DNA of 64,000 nt from Clostridiales bacterium (lineage in GTDB: Bacteria > Bacillota > Clostridia > Christensenellales > Aristaeellaceae). Below are positions 32,344 through 40,089 of this stretch, piece by piece. The stretch covers positions 1 through 64,000 of the forward strand of contig SVGP01000004.1 in NCBI GenBank assembly GCA_015056255.1, given 5' to 3'. The first letter of the stretch is position 1. Every line of letters starts with the position of its first letter. The translations under genes and the position numbers were made by a program. The notes beneath the pieces are model-generated. The model saw only the letters and a program-made list of their open reading frames with translations, did no database searches and had not been told where the DNA came from.

Positions 32344-33264
32344 TTATTGCTCAGGATAAGCGCCTTTGAAAGAGAAAATATGAATCAGACAAACGGAAAG
32401 CGCAGCTGCAGCGGATACAATTAAAACCGGATAGGGGAGAGCATACAGGATCGAAAGAAAGATTCCGAAAAACGCAATGCCTGAAGAGAAGATCAGCGGC
32501 ATGCGTTTTTTGTTTTTGGAAAAACAAAGCATCGAAACGACCAAAAGAGCAAGCACGCTTAGAAGCTGGCTTACGCGCACAGGTCCAAGATACAGGCTGT
32601 CTGTTCTGAGGCCTTCTACGATCATTCGCTCAAAGGCGTACATGGCGATATAAAAATACGCTTCCGCGCCCGGGAATTTGAACAGACGCTTTTTTTCAAA
32701 AATCAGGCACAGAATGACGATCAAAAAGCACCATGCAGATTCGTAGAAAAAGGTTGCGGCGAAATAGGCGTTTTGAGACGGTATGAACACGGAAACAGGA
32801 AAAAACCACAATGCGGGATTCTCAATCTTAGCGCCGTAGGCCTCGTAATTGATAAAATTTCCCCATCGACCGATCGCCTGTCCCAGTGCAATGGACGGCG
32901 CAGCCAGATCAAAAAGCTTTATAAAGGAAAGCTTTTTTTTCTTTGCATAGATAAATCCCGCCATAACGCCCGCAATCAGTCCGCCGTAGATGGCCATGCC
33001 GCCGCCCCGGATATTGAAAACGGAAACAAGATTGCCTTTGTATTCGTCAAAATTGAAAAGAACATAATAGACTCTTGCACCGATAATTGCAGCCGGCAGC
33101 GCCCATAGCGCGATGGACAAAACCGTTTCTCTTGGAAAACCCATCTTTATTTCGCGCTTTTCTGCAAGGAGTATCGCAAGATATACGCCTAAAACGATGA
33201 TAATTCCATAAAAATGAATCGGGAATGAAAAAACCGTGATTGCCTGACGGGAGACTTCGAACAT
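32344..33264 (-). CDS. lgt: prolipoprotein diacylglyceryl transferase
   Basis: 306 residues, about seven membrane segments. Lgt moves diacylglycerol from phosphatidylglycerol to the lipobox Cys of prolipoproteins. Visible: FPIHFYGIIIVLG near the N-terminus, GARVYYVLFN, RGGGMAIYGGLIAG and the signature GQAIGRWGNFINYEAYG with the conserved Arg, Asn and Glu. The C-terminal end is slightly longer than the E. coli form. Its substrate class is represented here by the lipoprotein cyclophilin, and lspA lies 4 kb away. Confidence 0.95.
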   Translation of the reverse strand: MFEVSRQAITVFSFPIHFYGIIIVLGVYLAILLAEKREIKMGFPRETVLSIALWALPAAIIGARVYYVLFNFDEYKGNLVSVFNIRGGGMAIYGGLIAGVMAGFIYAKKKKLSFIKLFDLAAPSIALGQAIGRWGNFINYEAYGAKIENPALWFFPVSVFIPSQNAYFAATFFYESAWCFLIVILCLIFEKKRLFKFPGAEAYFYIAMYAFERMIVEGLRTDSLYLGPVRVSQLLSVLALLVVSMLCFSKNKKRMPLIFSSGIAFFGIFLSILYALPYPVLIVSAAAALSVCLIHIFSFKGAYPEQ

Positions 33265-33299
33265 AGAAAATAAAGTCCTTTCGTGGATTTTATGGTTAA

Positions 33300-33329
33300 A
33301 TTATAGGGCTATGTGGTTTAATTTGTCAA
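33300..33329 (-). promoter_or_regulatory. promoter of lgt
   Basis: Minus-strand TTGACA (33324-33329), 18-base spacer, TATAAT (33300-33305), 36 bases before the lgt start. Confidence 0.78.
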
Positions 33330-33347
33330 TCCGTGCGGGATGAAAGG

Positions 33348-33376
33348 TTGCAAAGAAATCAGTTTTCGTATATAAT
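33348..33376 (+). promoter_or_regulatory. promoter of the division/envelope operon
   Basis: TTGCAA (33348-33353), 17-base spacer, TATAAT (33371-33376), 60 bases before the first start codon; divergent from the lgt promoter. Confidence 0.75.
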
Positions 33377-33435
33377 CTATGGATGCTGAGGTATTATGCC
33401 CAGTGATTTATGGATTATGTTGTTGGAGGATGATT

Positions 33436-34614
33436 ATGGGCAAGCTGCGCGTAACGGGAAGATTCTATGTGTTTCTGACGCTTGTCACGGTGATCATTCT
33501 GTTTATCTTCCGTGACAGCCTGTTTGGCTCCGGAGCGATGGCCCGCGTCGTCGAAGCGACGGCAAGCGATATCCGAAGCGTAGACGCTGTGATTGTAAGA
33601 GACGAGGAGCTGCTTTCGTCAAAGCAGGTGTCCCGTCTTGAATATATCGCCGATGAAGGAACGCTGGTTGCGGCGGGTGATCCAGTTGCATATGTGTATT
33701 CGCTTGAATATTCCGAAAAGCTCATTCGGGAGCTGAACACGGTTCGGAAAAATATCCAGTCCTACCATAACATCCTGCTTGGAAACGAGATAGACGCGTC
33801 CCTTGAAGTGTACGATTTAACCGTTAAGCAAAAAGCGCTGGATCTTAAAAATTTGATTGCCAAAAATACCAGCGGCAACTTTATCAGCCTTGTTACACAG
33901 CTGGAGGAAGCAATGGCTGAAAGGCGCGCCTACATGAGCGCCACCATGCGAAGCGATACCAAGCTCATCAAATATTATGACGAGGAAAAGCAGAAGATTT
34001 CTGCCATCGACGCCTGGCGCAATGCACTCGTCACCCGGGAAGAGGGCGTGGTCAGCTTCTATCTGGACGGATATGAAAATGATCTGACGATTGACAATAT
34101 AGGCGAACTCACGATTGACAAAATGAGAAAAGTGCTTTCGGGAGAACTTCTTTCCCAGCCCAGCGCGCGCGATGAAGTCAATGTTGCAAGAATTATTAAT
34201 CAGAACCACTGGTATCTGGTCGTAATGAGCGAGGACGGCAGCTGGAACCCCGTGAACGGACAGAATTATTCGTTCCAGATGATCGGCTTTGAAGATCTTC
34301 TTTATACCGGGGTTGTGCGAAATGTTCAGAAAATGGGCGCGACTGTCATGGCGCAGATTGAAATCACCGATCCCATCGGCCCTTTGATGTATCAAAGAAC
34401 CGGAAAAGCCGCCATCGGCGCGAATCTGACGGGCTTAAGTGTTCCCGCAAAAGCCATTATCAAGCAAAACGGACAGACGGGCGTATTGCTTTACGATGTG
34501 CCAGGCGGAACATTCATTCCCGTTGAGGTGCTGTCCGAAGACAAGGATAATGCGCTCATCATGCCTCTGGTCGAGGGCGTTTTGACAAGCAACAGCTGGG
34601 TTCTGGTTCAGTAG
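33436..34614 (+). CDS. HlyD-like membrane-anchored protein of the sepF cluster
   Basis: 392 residues from the ATG at 33436 (GGAGG 6 bases before; the frame open to 33379 lacks a site). One N-terminal membrane helix (about 10-30), a biotinyl-lipoyl-like segment (ADEGTLVAAGDPVAYVY), a helical hairpin region (about 95-185), and a C-terminal beta domain (PVNGQNYSFQMIG..., VPAKAIIKQNGQTGVLLYD). This is the plan of periplasmic-adaptor (HlyD) proteins, and as I recall such a gene commonly precedes ylmE-sepF in Clostridia. No transport partner is present, so a role at the division site or wall is inferred from position. Confidence 0.8.
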   Translation: MGKLRVTGRFYVFLTLVTVIILFIFRDSLFGSGAMARVVEATASDIRSVDAVIVRDEELLSSKQVSRLEYIADEGTLVAAGDPVAYVYSLEYSEKLIRELNTVRKNIQSYHNILLGNEIDASLEVYDLTVKQKALDLKNLIAKNTSGNFISLVTQLEEAMAERRAYMSATMRSDTKLIKYYDEEKQKISAIDAWRNALVTREEGVVSFYLDGYENDLTIDNIGELTIDKMRKVLSGELLSQPSARDEVNVARIINQNHWYLVVMSEDGSWNPVNGQNYSFQMIGFEDLLYTGVVRNVQKMGATVMAQIEITDPIGPLMYQRTGKAAIGANLTGLSVPAKAIIKQNGQTGVLLYDVPGGTFIPVEVLSEDKDNALIMPLVEGVLTSNSWVLVQ

Positions 34615-34625
34615 GGGGCGCGTTC

Positions 34626-35330
34626 ATGACGGACAGAGAACAAATTCTGAATCGGTATTTGACGCTTGAAAAAAAGATACAGGAAGCCTCAGGCAGTTTT
34701 GGCGGATGCAAAATCCTGCCGGTTACGAAGACGATTAACACAGAGCGAATCCTTTTTCTTAAGGAAGCGGGCGTAAGGACGATCGGCGAAAACCGCGTTC
34801 AGGAAGCGATGGAAAAGCTTGACGCTTTAAAAGACGCCTTCGAATTTCACATCATCGGCCGTATGCAGACCAATAAGTGCAAATATGCAGTCAAGTTTGC
34901 TATGTGTATTCAGTCGCTCGACCGGCTGGAGCTGGCCGAGGCGCTTCAAAGGGCGCTGTTAAAGGAAAACAAAACCATCGAGGCTTATGTCGAAGTCAAC
35001 ATCGGAAACGATCCCAACAAGGCGGGCATTTTGAAAGATGACGTGCCGGCGTTTTTGAAGGCATTAAGGGCCTACGAAAACTTATCCGTTACGGGACTTA
35101 TGACCGTCGCGCCGATTGTTGAAAACGCGGAGGACGCAAGAGGGTATTTTAGGGATATGCGCATCCTCTTTGACGAAATGAAATCTGCGCCCGGGGGAGA
35201 GAAGATCAGGCATCTTTCCATGGGAATGTCAAAGGACTGTATTGTCGCCGCCCAGGAAGGCGCGACCGTCGTTCGCGTGGGCTCCACGATCTTTGGGCCG
35301 CGCGTTTATCCGACGGCAGAAACGCTATAA
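34626..35330 (+). CDS. ylmE: YggS/YlmE-family pyridoxal-phosphate homeostasis protein
   Basis: 234 residues; ATG after a GGGGGCGCG site 11 bases past the upstream stop. A PLP-binding TIM barrel without known catalysis. Visible: KILPVTKTIN with the PLP lysine, GENRVQEAMEKL, FHIIGRMQTNK, VNIGNDPNKAG, GLMTVAP and LSMGMSKD with VVRVGSTIFG. The position before sepF is conserved across Gram-positives. Confidence 0.94.
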   Translation: MTDREQILNRYLTLEKKIQEASGSFGGCKILPVTKTINTERILFLKEAGVRTIGENRVQEAMEKLDALKDAFEFHIIGRMQTNKCKYAVKFAMCIQSLDRLELAEALQRALLKENKTIEAYVEVNIGNDPNKAGILKDDVPAFLKALRAYENLSVTGLMTVAPIVENAEDARGYFRDMRILFDEMKSAPGGEKIRHLSMGMSKDCIVAAQEGATVVRVGSTIFGPRVYPTAETL

Positions 35331-35371
35331 TAAGTAAGGCTTCTTCTTTATAATATTGGGGGAATTTTGAA

Positions 35372-35932
35372 ATGGCTCAGGATATGTCGCTGAAGCGCAA
35401 TCTGAAAAAGATACTGGAAATGATCGGCATTAAGGAAGCGGCGGACGAGGAACAGGAGATGGCTTCCCGTCCCAGCCGCGTATCCAATGCCTCCTATGAA
35501 GAGGAGCGCTTCACGCCCGCGAAGAGAAATCCGGCTGCAAACAATGCAGCAAGGTCTCATGCGCCTGCCGTAAGAGATCAGGGCAGAGGATACGCCTCCG
35601 GCGCACAGGGCGCAAGGAGAAAAGCGCCGTCCGGCGTTTCCGTTCGCAGACCTGTGGACAGCGAGATGCCCACAGGAACCGGTACGATGGTGTATTATAT
35701 GCATGCGCTTTCCGAATGCTCCAATGTGATTCGCGATCTGATTCGCGGCTACAGCATTCTTTTAAACCTTGAAGAAGCCGATACCGCCCAGATGCAGCGC
35801 ATTGTCGATACGCTGGCCGGCGCAACCTTCGCCCTCGGCGCGGTGATCCGCAAGGTTTCGGAAAGAACCTACATCATTGCGCCCAAGAACGTAAACATAA
35901 TGACGAGCGACCGCTTTGAGCGCAGATATTAA
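35372..35932 (+). CDS. sepF: cell division protein SepF
   Basis: 186 residues. SepF tethers FtsZ to the membrane and aligns septal filaments. A short N-terminal amphipathic segment (MAQDMSLKRNLKKILEMIG) suits the membrane anchor. A disordered, basic linker (about 30-105) leads to the SepF core (about 107-180): NVIRDLIRGYSILLNLEEAD, RIVDTLAGATFALGAVIRKV, TYIIAPKNV. The N-terminal helix differs somewhat from the usual MMNKIKDMFG-type start. Confidence 0.94.
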   Translation: MAQDMSLKRNLKKILEMIGIKEAADEEQEMASRPSRVSNASYEEERFTPAKRNPAANNAARSHAPAVRDQGRGYASGAQGARRKAPSGVSVRRPVDSEMPTGTGTMVYYMHALSECSNVIRDLIRGYSILLNLEEADTAQMQRIVDTLAGATFALGAVIRKVSERTYIIAPKNVNIMTSDRFERRY

Positions 35933-35946
35933 AGAAAGGCGACAGT

Positions 35947-36213
35947 ATGTTATCCGTAATCGGAACAGGCATTTTCTATTTTCTATCGGCCATTGAAACC
36001 GCGATTTTTGTAAGCGTTATTTTGAGCTGGTTCATCGACCCCTACAGCCGCATTCTCCAATTGCTTTACGCGGTTACGGAGCCGTTCGTTGCGCCGATTC
36101 GCGCGCTTTTGTCAAAATTCATGGGCGATATGCCGATGATCGATTTTTCGCCGATGATCGCAATGCTGATCATAAGCCTCCTCAAACAAATGTTTTTGGT
36201 GATTTTCAGCTGA
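35947..36213 (+). CDS. yggT: YggT-family membrane protein
   Basis: 88 residues with two hydrophobic segments. The YggT/YlmG pattern is clear: ILSWFIDPYSRILQLLYAVTEPFVAPIRALL. It is found in sepF clusters and has been linked to membrane protein organisation and division; mechanism unclear. The ylmH gene that usually follows is absent. Confidence 0.9.
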   Translation: MLSVIGTGIFYFLSAIETAIFVSVILSWFIDPYSRILQLLYAVTEPFVAPIRALLSKFMGDMPMIDFSPMIAMLIISLLKQMFLVIFS

Positions 36214-36324
36214 AATATTTTCCATGCTTCTGTGCGCAGGAAGGAATTTTGATTCCGTCGTAGAATTATTTTCTTATCTGTGCATATAAATAGCGAAACA
36301 ACTACCAATGAAAGGATGAATTAT

Positions 36325-36840
36325 ATGGCAATTACGGTTAAAGACATTCGCGAGCAGGAATTCATTATGAAAAACGGCGGTTATGACGTAGACCAGGTGG
36401 ATGATTTTCTGGACGCCGTAGCCAATCAGATGGAAGCGGTACTGCGCGAAAACGCGAAGCTCAAGGAAGAGCTCAATCAGGCCAACGCCGCCAGAGAAGC
36501 GCTTGAGAACGCTCCTGTCGTGGTTGAAGAAAACAAGCTGCCCGCATTCAACGAGCCCAGCTATTTCAAGAACCTCGAAACCACCCTGCGCGAAACCCTG
36601 ATCAGCGCCCAGCGAATCGCCGATGAGACCATTGACGACGCCCGCAAAAAGGCCAGAAAGCTCGTAGCCGAGGCTGAAGAGCAGGTCAGCGCCATTGAAG
36701 AGCAGTCCGCTCAGAAGATGACCGAAGCCAAGGCCGACTACGAGGCGCTCAAGACTTCGTTTGAAGACTATCGCAAGAACTTCAGCGACTTAATCGACGC
36801 GCACGCCAAGCTTTTAAAGGACAGCCCGCTGTTTGACTAA
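36325..36840 (+). CDS. divIVA: DivIVA-domain cell division/polarity protein
   Basis: 171 residues from the ATG at 36325 (AAAGGA about 8 bases upstream). The N-terminal membrane-curvature-binding domain is recognisable: ITVKDIREQEFIMKNGGYDVDQVDDFLDAV; coiled-coil segments follow at about 30-60 and 85-150. DivIVA marks septa and poles and recruits partners. Last gene of the sepF cluster. Confidence 0.93.
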   Translation: MAITVKDIREQEFIMKNGGYDVDQVDDFLDAVANQMEAVLRENAKLKEELNQANAAREALENAPVVVEENKLPAFNEPSYFKNLETTLRETLISAQRIADETIDDARKKARKLVAEAEEQVSAIEEQSAQKMTEAKADYEALKTSFEDYRKNFSDLIDAHAKLLKDSPLFD

Positions 36841-36930
36841 AAGCATTTACTGGCTCGGGTTTGAAAGGGGAACACGCCTTAATTCAAGCGCGGCCACATG
36901 AACCCAGATATTGAAAAAGACGTTTTGAAT

Positions 36931-37011
36931 GCGCGGGCGTTGGGTGACCGCCCCTACGGTTTATGATTCAATTATAATCATTATGTAGGGACGTTCATTG
37001 CACGCCCGCGC
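36931..37011. repeat. GTAGGGG-family long palindrome, copy C (diverged)
   Basis: Outer arms GCGCGGGCG (36931-36939) and CGCCCGCGC (37003-37011) match copies A and B, and CGCCCCTAC is kept. The right inner arm reads GTAGGGACG and the left hairpin arm is mutated (GTTGGG against TGACC), so this copy is older or decaying. It lies between divIVA and the DUF5665 gene, has no T-run, and need not stop transcription. Confidence 0.85.
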
Positions 37012-37094
37012 ATTTCATCCAAATACTGTGTTTTCCGTTTGCCCGCATGAATTTGCCCAAAGGACGAAAAACTACGTTCCGGAGGTGCATGTTC

Positions 37095-37373
37095 TTGGCG
37101 GGAGAAACCTTGTTTGAAAAAATCGAAAGACTGTCCATGACGCTTGAAAGAATGCAGCTGGATCAGTATCTGAAGTTTGTTTCCGATAAAAAGCGAATGC
37201 TTCTCATGGCGTTTTTGGGCGGAATGGCCCGCGGCGTGGGGTTCATGTTCGGCTTCTCGACCGTGGGCGCAATCGCCGTTCACATCCTTGTTCAGGTGGT
37301 ACTGAAAAATATTCCCGGCATCGGAGAATTTGTGACGGAGGTAATCAATGAAGTGTCGCTTGGCGCGGGATAG
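37095..37373 (+). CDS. DUF5665-family small membrane protein
   Basis: 92 residues if TTG at 37095 is the start (GGAGG ends 9 bases before it); the ATG at 37089 is only 3 bases from that site. A short helix (ETLFEKIERLSMTLERMQLDQYL) precedes a hydrophobic part with FLGGMARGVGFMFGFSTVGAI, a pattern I associate with DUF5665. Its 3' end overlaps lspA by 26 bases. Function unknown; the context suggests the envelope. Confidence 0.78.
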   Translation: MAGETLFEKIERLSMTLERMQLDQYLKFVSDKKRMLLMAFLGGMARGVGFMFGFSTVGAIAVHILVQVVLKNIPGIGEFVTEVINEVSLGAG

Positions 37374-37854
37374 AATGGTTGCGCTTTTGATCATTATAAT
37401 CGTTCTCCTTTCCGACATCCTGACCAAAAGGTGGGCGCTAAAAAACCTTCTGAACGGAGCGGGTCCAATCGATGCCATTCCCGGAATTTTCCGTTTCCGC
37501 TTTGCGTGGAACACCGGCGTCGCCTTTTCGTTTTTAAGCGGATGGCCCGTATTGGTTTCCGTTTTCACGGTTCTTGTTCTGAGCGCGGTTGCGGTTTTTC
37601 TGTTTTTTGCCAAAAACCAGCGCCTTTTTGACAGAGTCTGCCTTGCGCTCATCTTTGCGGGCGGGCTTGGAAATTTCATTGACCGCATTTTCTACGGCGC
37701 GGTTGTCGATTTTATCGAGTTTACGTTCATATCCTTTCCAGTTTTTAATTTTGCAGATGTTTGCGTGGTCACGGGTACTGCGCTTTATGCAGTGCGCGTT
37801 TTGATTGGAGATAAAAGAAAGGCGGGGTCTTTTGAAATACACGATCGAAAATGA
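37348..37854 (+). CDS. lspA: lipoprotein signal peptidase (signal peptidase II)
   Basis: 168 residues, four membrane segments, GGAGGT upstream of the ATG. LspA cleaves prolipoproteins before the lipidated Cys. Catalytic blocks: AWNTGVAFSFL, GGLGNFIDRIFYGAVVDFI with the first Asp, and FPVFNFADVCV with the second. It overlaps both neighbours and is normally paired with an RluD-type gene, as here. Confidence 0.95.
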   Translation: MKCRLARDRMVALLIIIIVLLSDILTKRWALKNLLNGAGPIDAIPGIFRFRFAWNTGVAFSFLSGWPVLVSVFTVLVLSAVAVFLFFAKNQRLFDRVCLALIFAGGLGNFIDRIFYGAVVDFIEFTFISFPVFNFADVCVVTGTALYAVRVLIGDKRKAGSFEIHDRK

Positions 37855-38737
37855 GAATGTCGGCGTAAGGCTGGATGTCTTTTTATCCCAAATCGCCGAT
37901 GTCACCCGATCCCGCGCGGGCACATTAATTAAGGAAGGAAACGCCCTGGTCAATCAAAAACCCGAAACCAAGACAGGCTATGCCCTAAGGCTCGGCGATG
38001 AAATCGACTTTCATATTCCCGATCCCGCACCGGCGCACGTGGAGGCGCAGGATATTCCGCTGAGAATCGTTTATCAGGACGACGATCTCGCCGTCGTATA
38101 CAAGCCGTCCGGCATGGTCGTGCATCCCGCGGCGGGCAATCCCGACGGAACGATGGTGAACGCGCTTTTAAAGCACTTAAGCGGCCTGTCCGGCATTGGG
38201 GGCGAAATCCGCCCCGGCATCGTTCACCGAATCGACAAGGATACCTCCGGTCTTTTGCTCGTAGCCAAAAACGATAAAACGCACGTCGCCCTCGCTGAAA
38301 AAATCGCCGAACACGATATCGAGCGCGCCTACCGGGCTATTGTGATCGGACACATGAAGATGGATTTTGGCACGGTCGAAGGCCCGATCGGGCGGCATCC
38401 GTCCGACCGCAAGAAAATGGCCATCGTTCCAAACGGAAAAGAAGCCAAAACCCATTGGCGCGTGATCGAGGAATTAAAGGGCGCGACGTACTTGGAATGC
38501 ATCCTGACCACGGGCCGCACGCACCAGATTCGCGTGCACATGGCTTCCATCGGTCATCCCGTACTTGGCGATCCTGTTTACGGCCCCAAGAAATCGCCCT
38601 ATCCCGTCGAGGGCGGTCAGCTTCTGCACGCGTTTCGCCTCGGATTTACACATCCCACGACGGGCGAAAAAATGCTGTTTGAGGAAGAGGCCGAAGCGCG
38701 CTTTCTCACTTGGAAAAAGAAGCTTTCCCTTACATAA
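37832..38737 (+). CDS. rluD: RluD-family pseudouridine synthase
   Basis: 301 residues if TTG at 37832 is used (AAAGGCGGGG just upstream); the frame extends to a TTG at 37805. An S4 RNA-binding domain (VGVRLDVFLSQIADVTRSRAGTLI..G) is followed by the catalytic domain with HRIDKDTSGLLLVAK containing the essential Asp, YKPSGMVVHP, and TGRTHQIRVHM. It isomerises uridines in 23S rRNA or tRNA. It overlaps lspA by 23 bases. Confidence 0.93.
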   Translation: MKYTIENENVGVRLDVFLSQIADVTRSRAGTLIKEGNALVNQKPETKTGYALRLGDEIDFHIPDPAPAHVEAQDIPLRIVYQDDDLAVVYKPSGMVVHPAAGNPDGTMVNALLKHLSGLSGIGGEIRPGIVHRIDKDTSGLLLVAKNDKTHVALAEKIAEHDIERAYRAIVIGHMKMDFGTVEGPIGRHPSDRKKMAIVPNGKEAKTHWRVIEELKGATYLECILTTGRTHQIRVHMASIGHPVLGDPVYGPKKSPYPVEGGQLLHAFRLGFTHPTTGEKMLFEEEAEARFLTWKKKLSLT

Positions 38738-38752
38738 ATTTCAACCCATATT

Positions 38753-38817
38753 GCCCTTCTCGTCAGGACACACTACCATCAGGCGGCGGGTCCTTTGAAC
38801 GAGGAGGGCGATTTTTA
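38753..38817 (+). promoter_or_regulatory. hairpin sequestering the PRC-barrel gene's ribosome site, or terminator
   Basis: GCCCTTCTCGT (38753-38763) pairs with ACGAGGAGGGC (38799-38809), extended by GGAC with GTCC. The 3' arm contains GAGGAGG, the only ribosome site for the TTG start at 38818, and GATTTTTATT follows. It could stop transcription after rluD or hide the ribosome site. Confidence 0.6.
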
Positions 38818-39267
38818 TTGAAAAGCATTCGCGCGCTTTCGTTTATGCCTGTTGTGTGCGCTGAAACCGGGAAGAAGATCGGGCGCGTGAAAGCCGTTCA
38901 TGCAGATAAAGGCCTTCATTGTATCACTGGCCTTTGGATTTCGGGACGGCTTGGGAAGGCGACGTTTTATCCGAAAAGCAGCGTTTTTATGCTGGGGAAA
39001 ACGGCTGTCATGATCTCGGGCGAGAAAGCCAAGGGGGAGACGGGCGAAAAATTTTCCCTGCGCCGCGCAATGAATGCGGCGGGCGAATGGATCGGCGTGG
39101 TCACAAACGCCTACGCTGATCCGGAAACGCTTGAAATTACGCGTCTTGAGGTGTCCCGGGATGTGTTTTCAGACCTTGCCCGCGGGAGAAGAACCTGCCG
39201 CCTGTTTACCGTGAACGAGGAAACGAGAGACGTGACCATTGAAGAGGAAAGGGAGGATAGCGTATGA
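38818..39267 (+). CDS. PRC-barrel domain protein
   Basis: 149 residues from TTG at 38818 (GAGGAGG 10 bases upstream); the longer frame from 38710 overlaps rluD and crosses the hairpin. Two PRC-barrel-like halves: SFMPVVCAETGKKIGRVKAVH and AAGEWIGVVTNAYADPETLEI. PRC barrels bind RNA or proteins, as in RimM, or occur in photosynthetic-complex and sporulation proteins. Function unknown. Its stop overlaps the next gene as ATGA. Confidence 0.75.
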   Translation: MKSIRALSFMPVVCAETGKKIGRVKAVHADKGLHCITGLWISGRLGKATFYPKSSVFMLGKTAVMISGEKAKGETGEKFSLRRAMNAAGEWIGVVTNAYADPETLEITRLEVSRDVFSDLARGRRTCRLFTVNEETRDVTIEEEREDSV

Positions 39268-39428
39268 AGAAGGGATGGGTCAAAGGCATGATCGCCGGCG
39301 CAATGCTCGGCGCGTCCGCCGCGACGGTATACGGCATGATGAACTGGGAACAGGAAAGGAGAATGGGCCGATTCATGATGAATGCCGGACACGCAATCGC
39401 GCATAAAGCAGGAAGAATGTTTAAATGA
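39264..39428 (+). CDS. 54-residue membrane-associated peptide
   Basis: ATG overlapping the preceding stop (ATGA), with GGGAGG upstream. It begins MKKGWVKGMIAGAMLGASAA, a Gly/Ala-rich single membrane segment like the YtxH-type small proteins, followed by a basic, Met-rich tail (ERRMGRFMMNAGHAIAHKAG). Translationally coupled to the PRC-barrel gene, so the two probably work together. Function unknown. Confidence 0.72.
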   Translation: MKKGWVKGMIAGAMLGASAATVYGMMNWEQERRMGRFMMNAGHAIAHKAGRMFK

Positions 39429-39433
39429 AGAAA

Positions 39434-39460
39434 AGAGCTGCCTTTTCAAAAGGCAGCTCT
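39434..39460. terminator. hairpin after the small membrane peptide
   Basis: AGAGCTGCCTTTT pairs with AAAAGGCAGCTCT across a one-base loop. On the plus strand no T-run follows; on the minus strand TTTTC follows. Probably a terminator, of uncertain strength for the plus-strand operon. Confidence 0.6.
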
Positions 39461-39539
39461 GATGCATAAAAGGCTTTTGATGAATTATTGTGCCTAAAAA
39501 GCAACGTATTCCGGTGGGAGTAAGCCCCTGCCCTACATT

Positions 39540-40050
39540 AAAACAGACCATAGTCTGTAAAGGCGTAGGGGCGATTCACGAATCGCCCGCAAACATTCTA
39601 ATCTTCATAAGGAATGGCCTATGTGCCACTTCGTGCTATCGCTTAATGTCCATCCGTGGTTACGGGACGGGAAACCCGTCCCCTACGGCGACCACCAAAC
39701 GTTTTTGAACCGAAAACGCCCGATCAAATCCGTAGGGGAGGCGTTTCGCCTCCCGCTGCTAACTATACAAAACAGACCAAAGTCTGATGTAGCGTAGGGG
39801 CGATTCACGAATCGCCCGCAAACATTCTAATCTTCATAAGGAATGGCCTATGTGCCATTTCGTGCTATTGCTTAATGTCCATCCGTGGTTACGGGACGGG
39901 AAACCCGTCCCCTACGGCGACCACCAAACGTTTTTGAACCCAAAACGCCCGATCAAATCCGTAGGGGAGGTGTTTCGCCTCCCGCTGCTAACTATACAAA
40001 AACAAACCAAAGTCTGTAAAATATAGGGCGGGGGCTTGCTCCTGCCGCAC
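39540..40050. repeat. tandem block of GTAGGGG-family modules, 229-bp period
   Basis: This gene-free stretch holds two nearly identical 229-bp units (39540-39768 and 39769-39997; I count about four substitutions) and the first ~22 bases of a third, followed by a GGGGGCTTGCTCCTGCC module. Each unit has three hairpins: GGGCGATTC/GAATCGCCC, GGGACGGG-AAA-CCCGTCCC and GGGAGGCG-TTT-CGCCTCCC, each bounded by GTAGGGG or CCCCTAC. In unit 2 one arm has changed C to T, giving a G-U pair and keeping the fold. No reading frame with a ribosome site is apparent. Degenerate flanking material starts at about 39510. Confidence 0.9.
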
Positions 40051-40089
40051 ACTACCCAATACCACTACAAAAAGGAGGCGAACCCACGC

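Noticed and set aside
34600..34625. GTAGGGGGCG near the stop of the HlyD-like gene as another repeat copy
   Set aside because: It is a TAG stop followed by the ylmE ribosome site; no hairpin or CCCCTAC partner is present.
36841..36930. T-box leader after divIVA, as before ileS in many Bacillota
   Set aside because: No T-box sequence, specifier structure or ileS gene is visible; the next gene is a DUF5665 protein.
39540..39997. possible CRISPR-like array
   Set aside because: The period is 229 bp with only two units, the spacers are themselves repeated and no cas genes are near.
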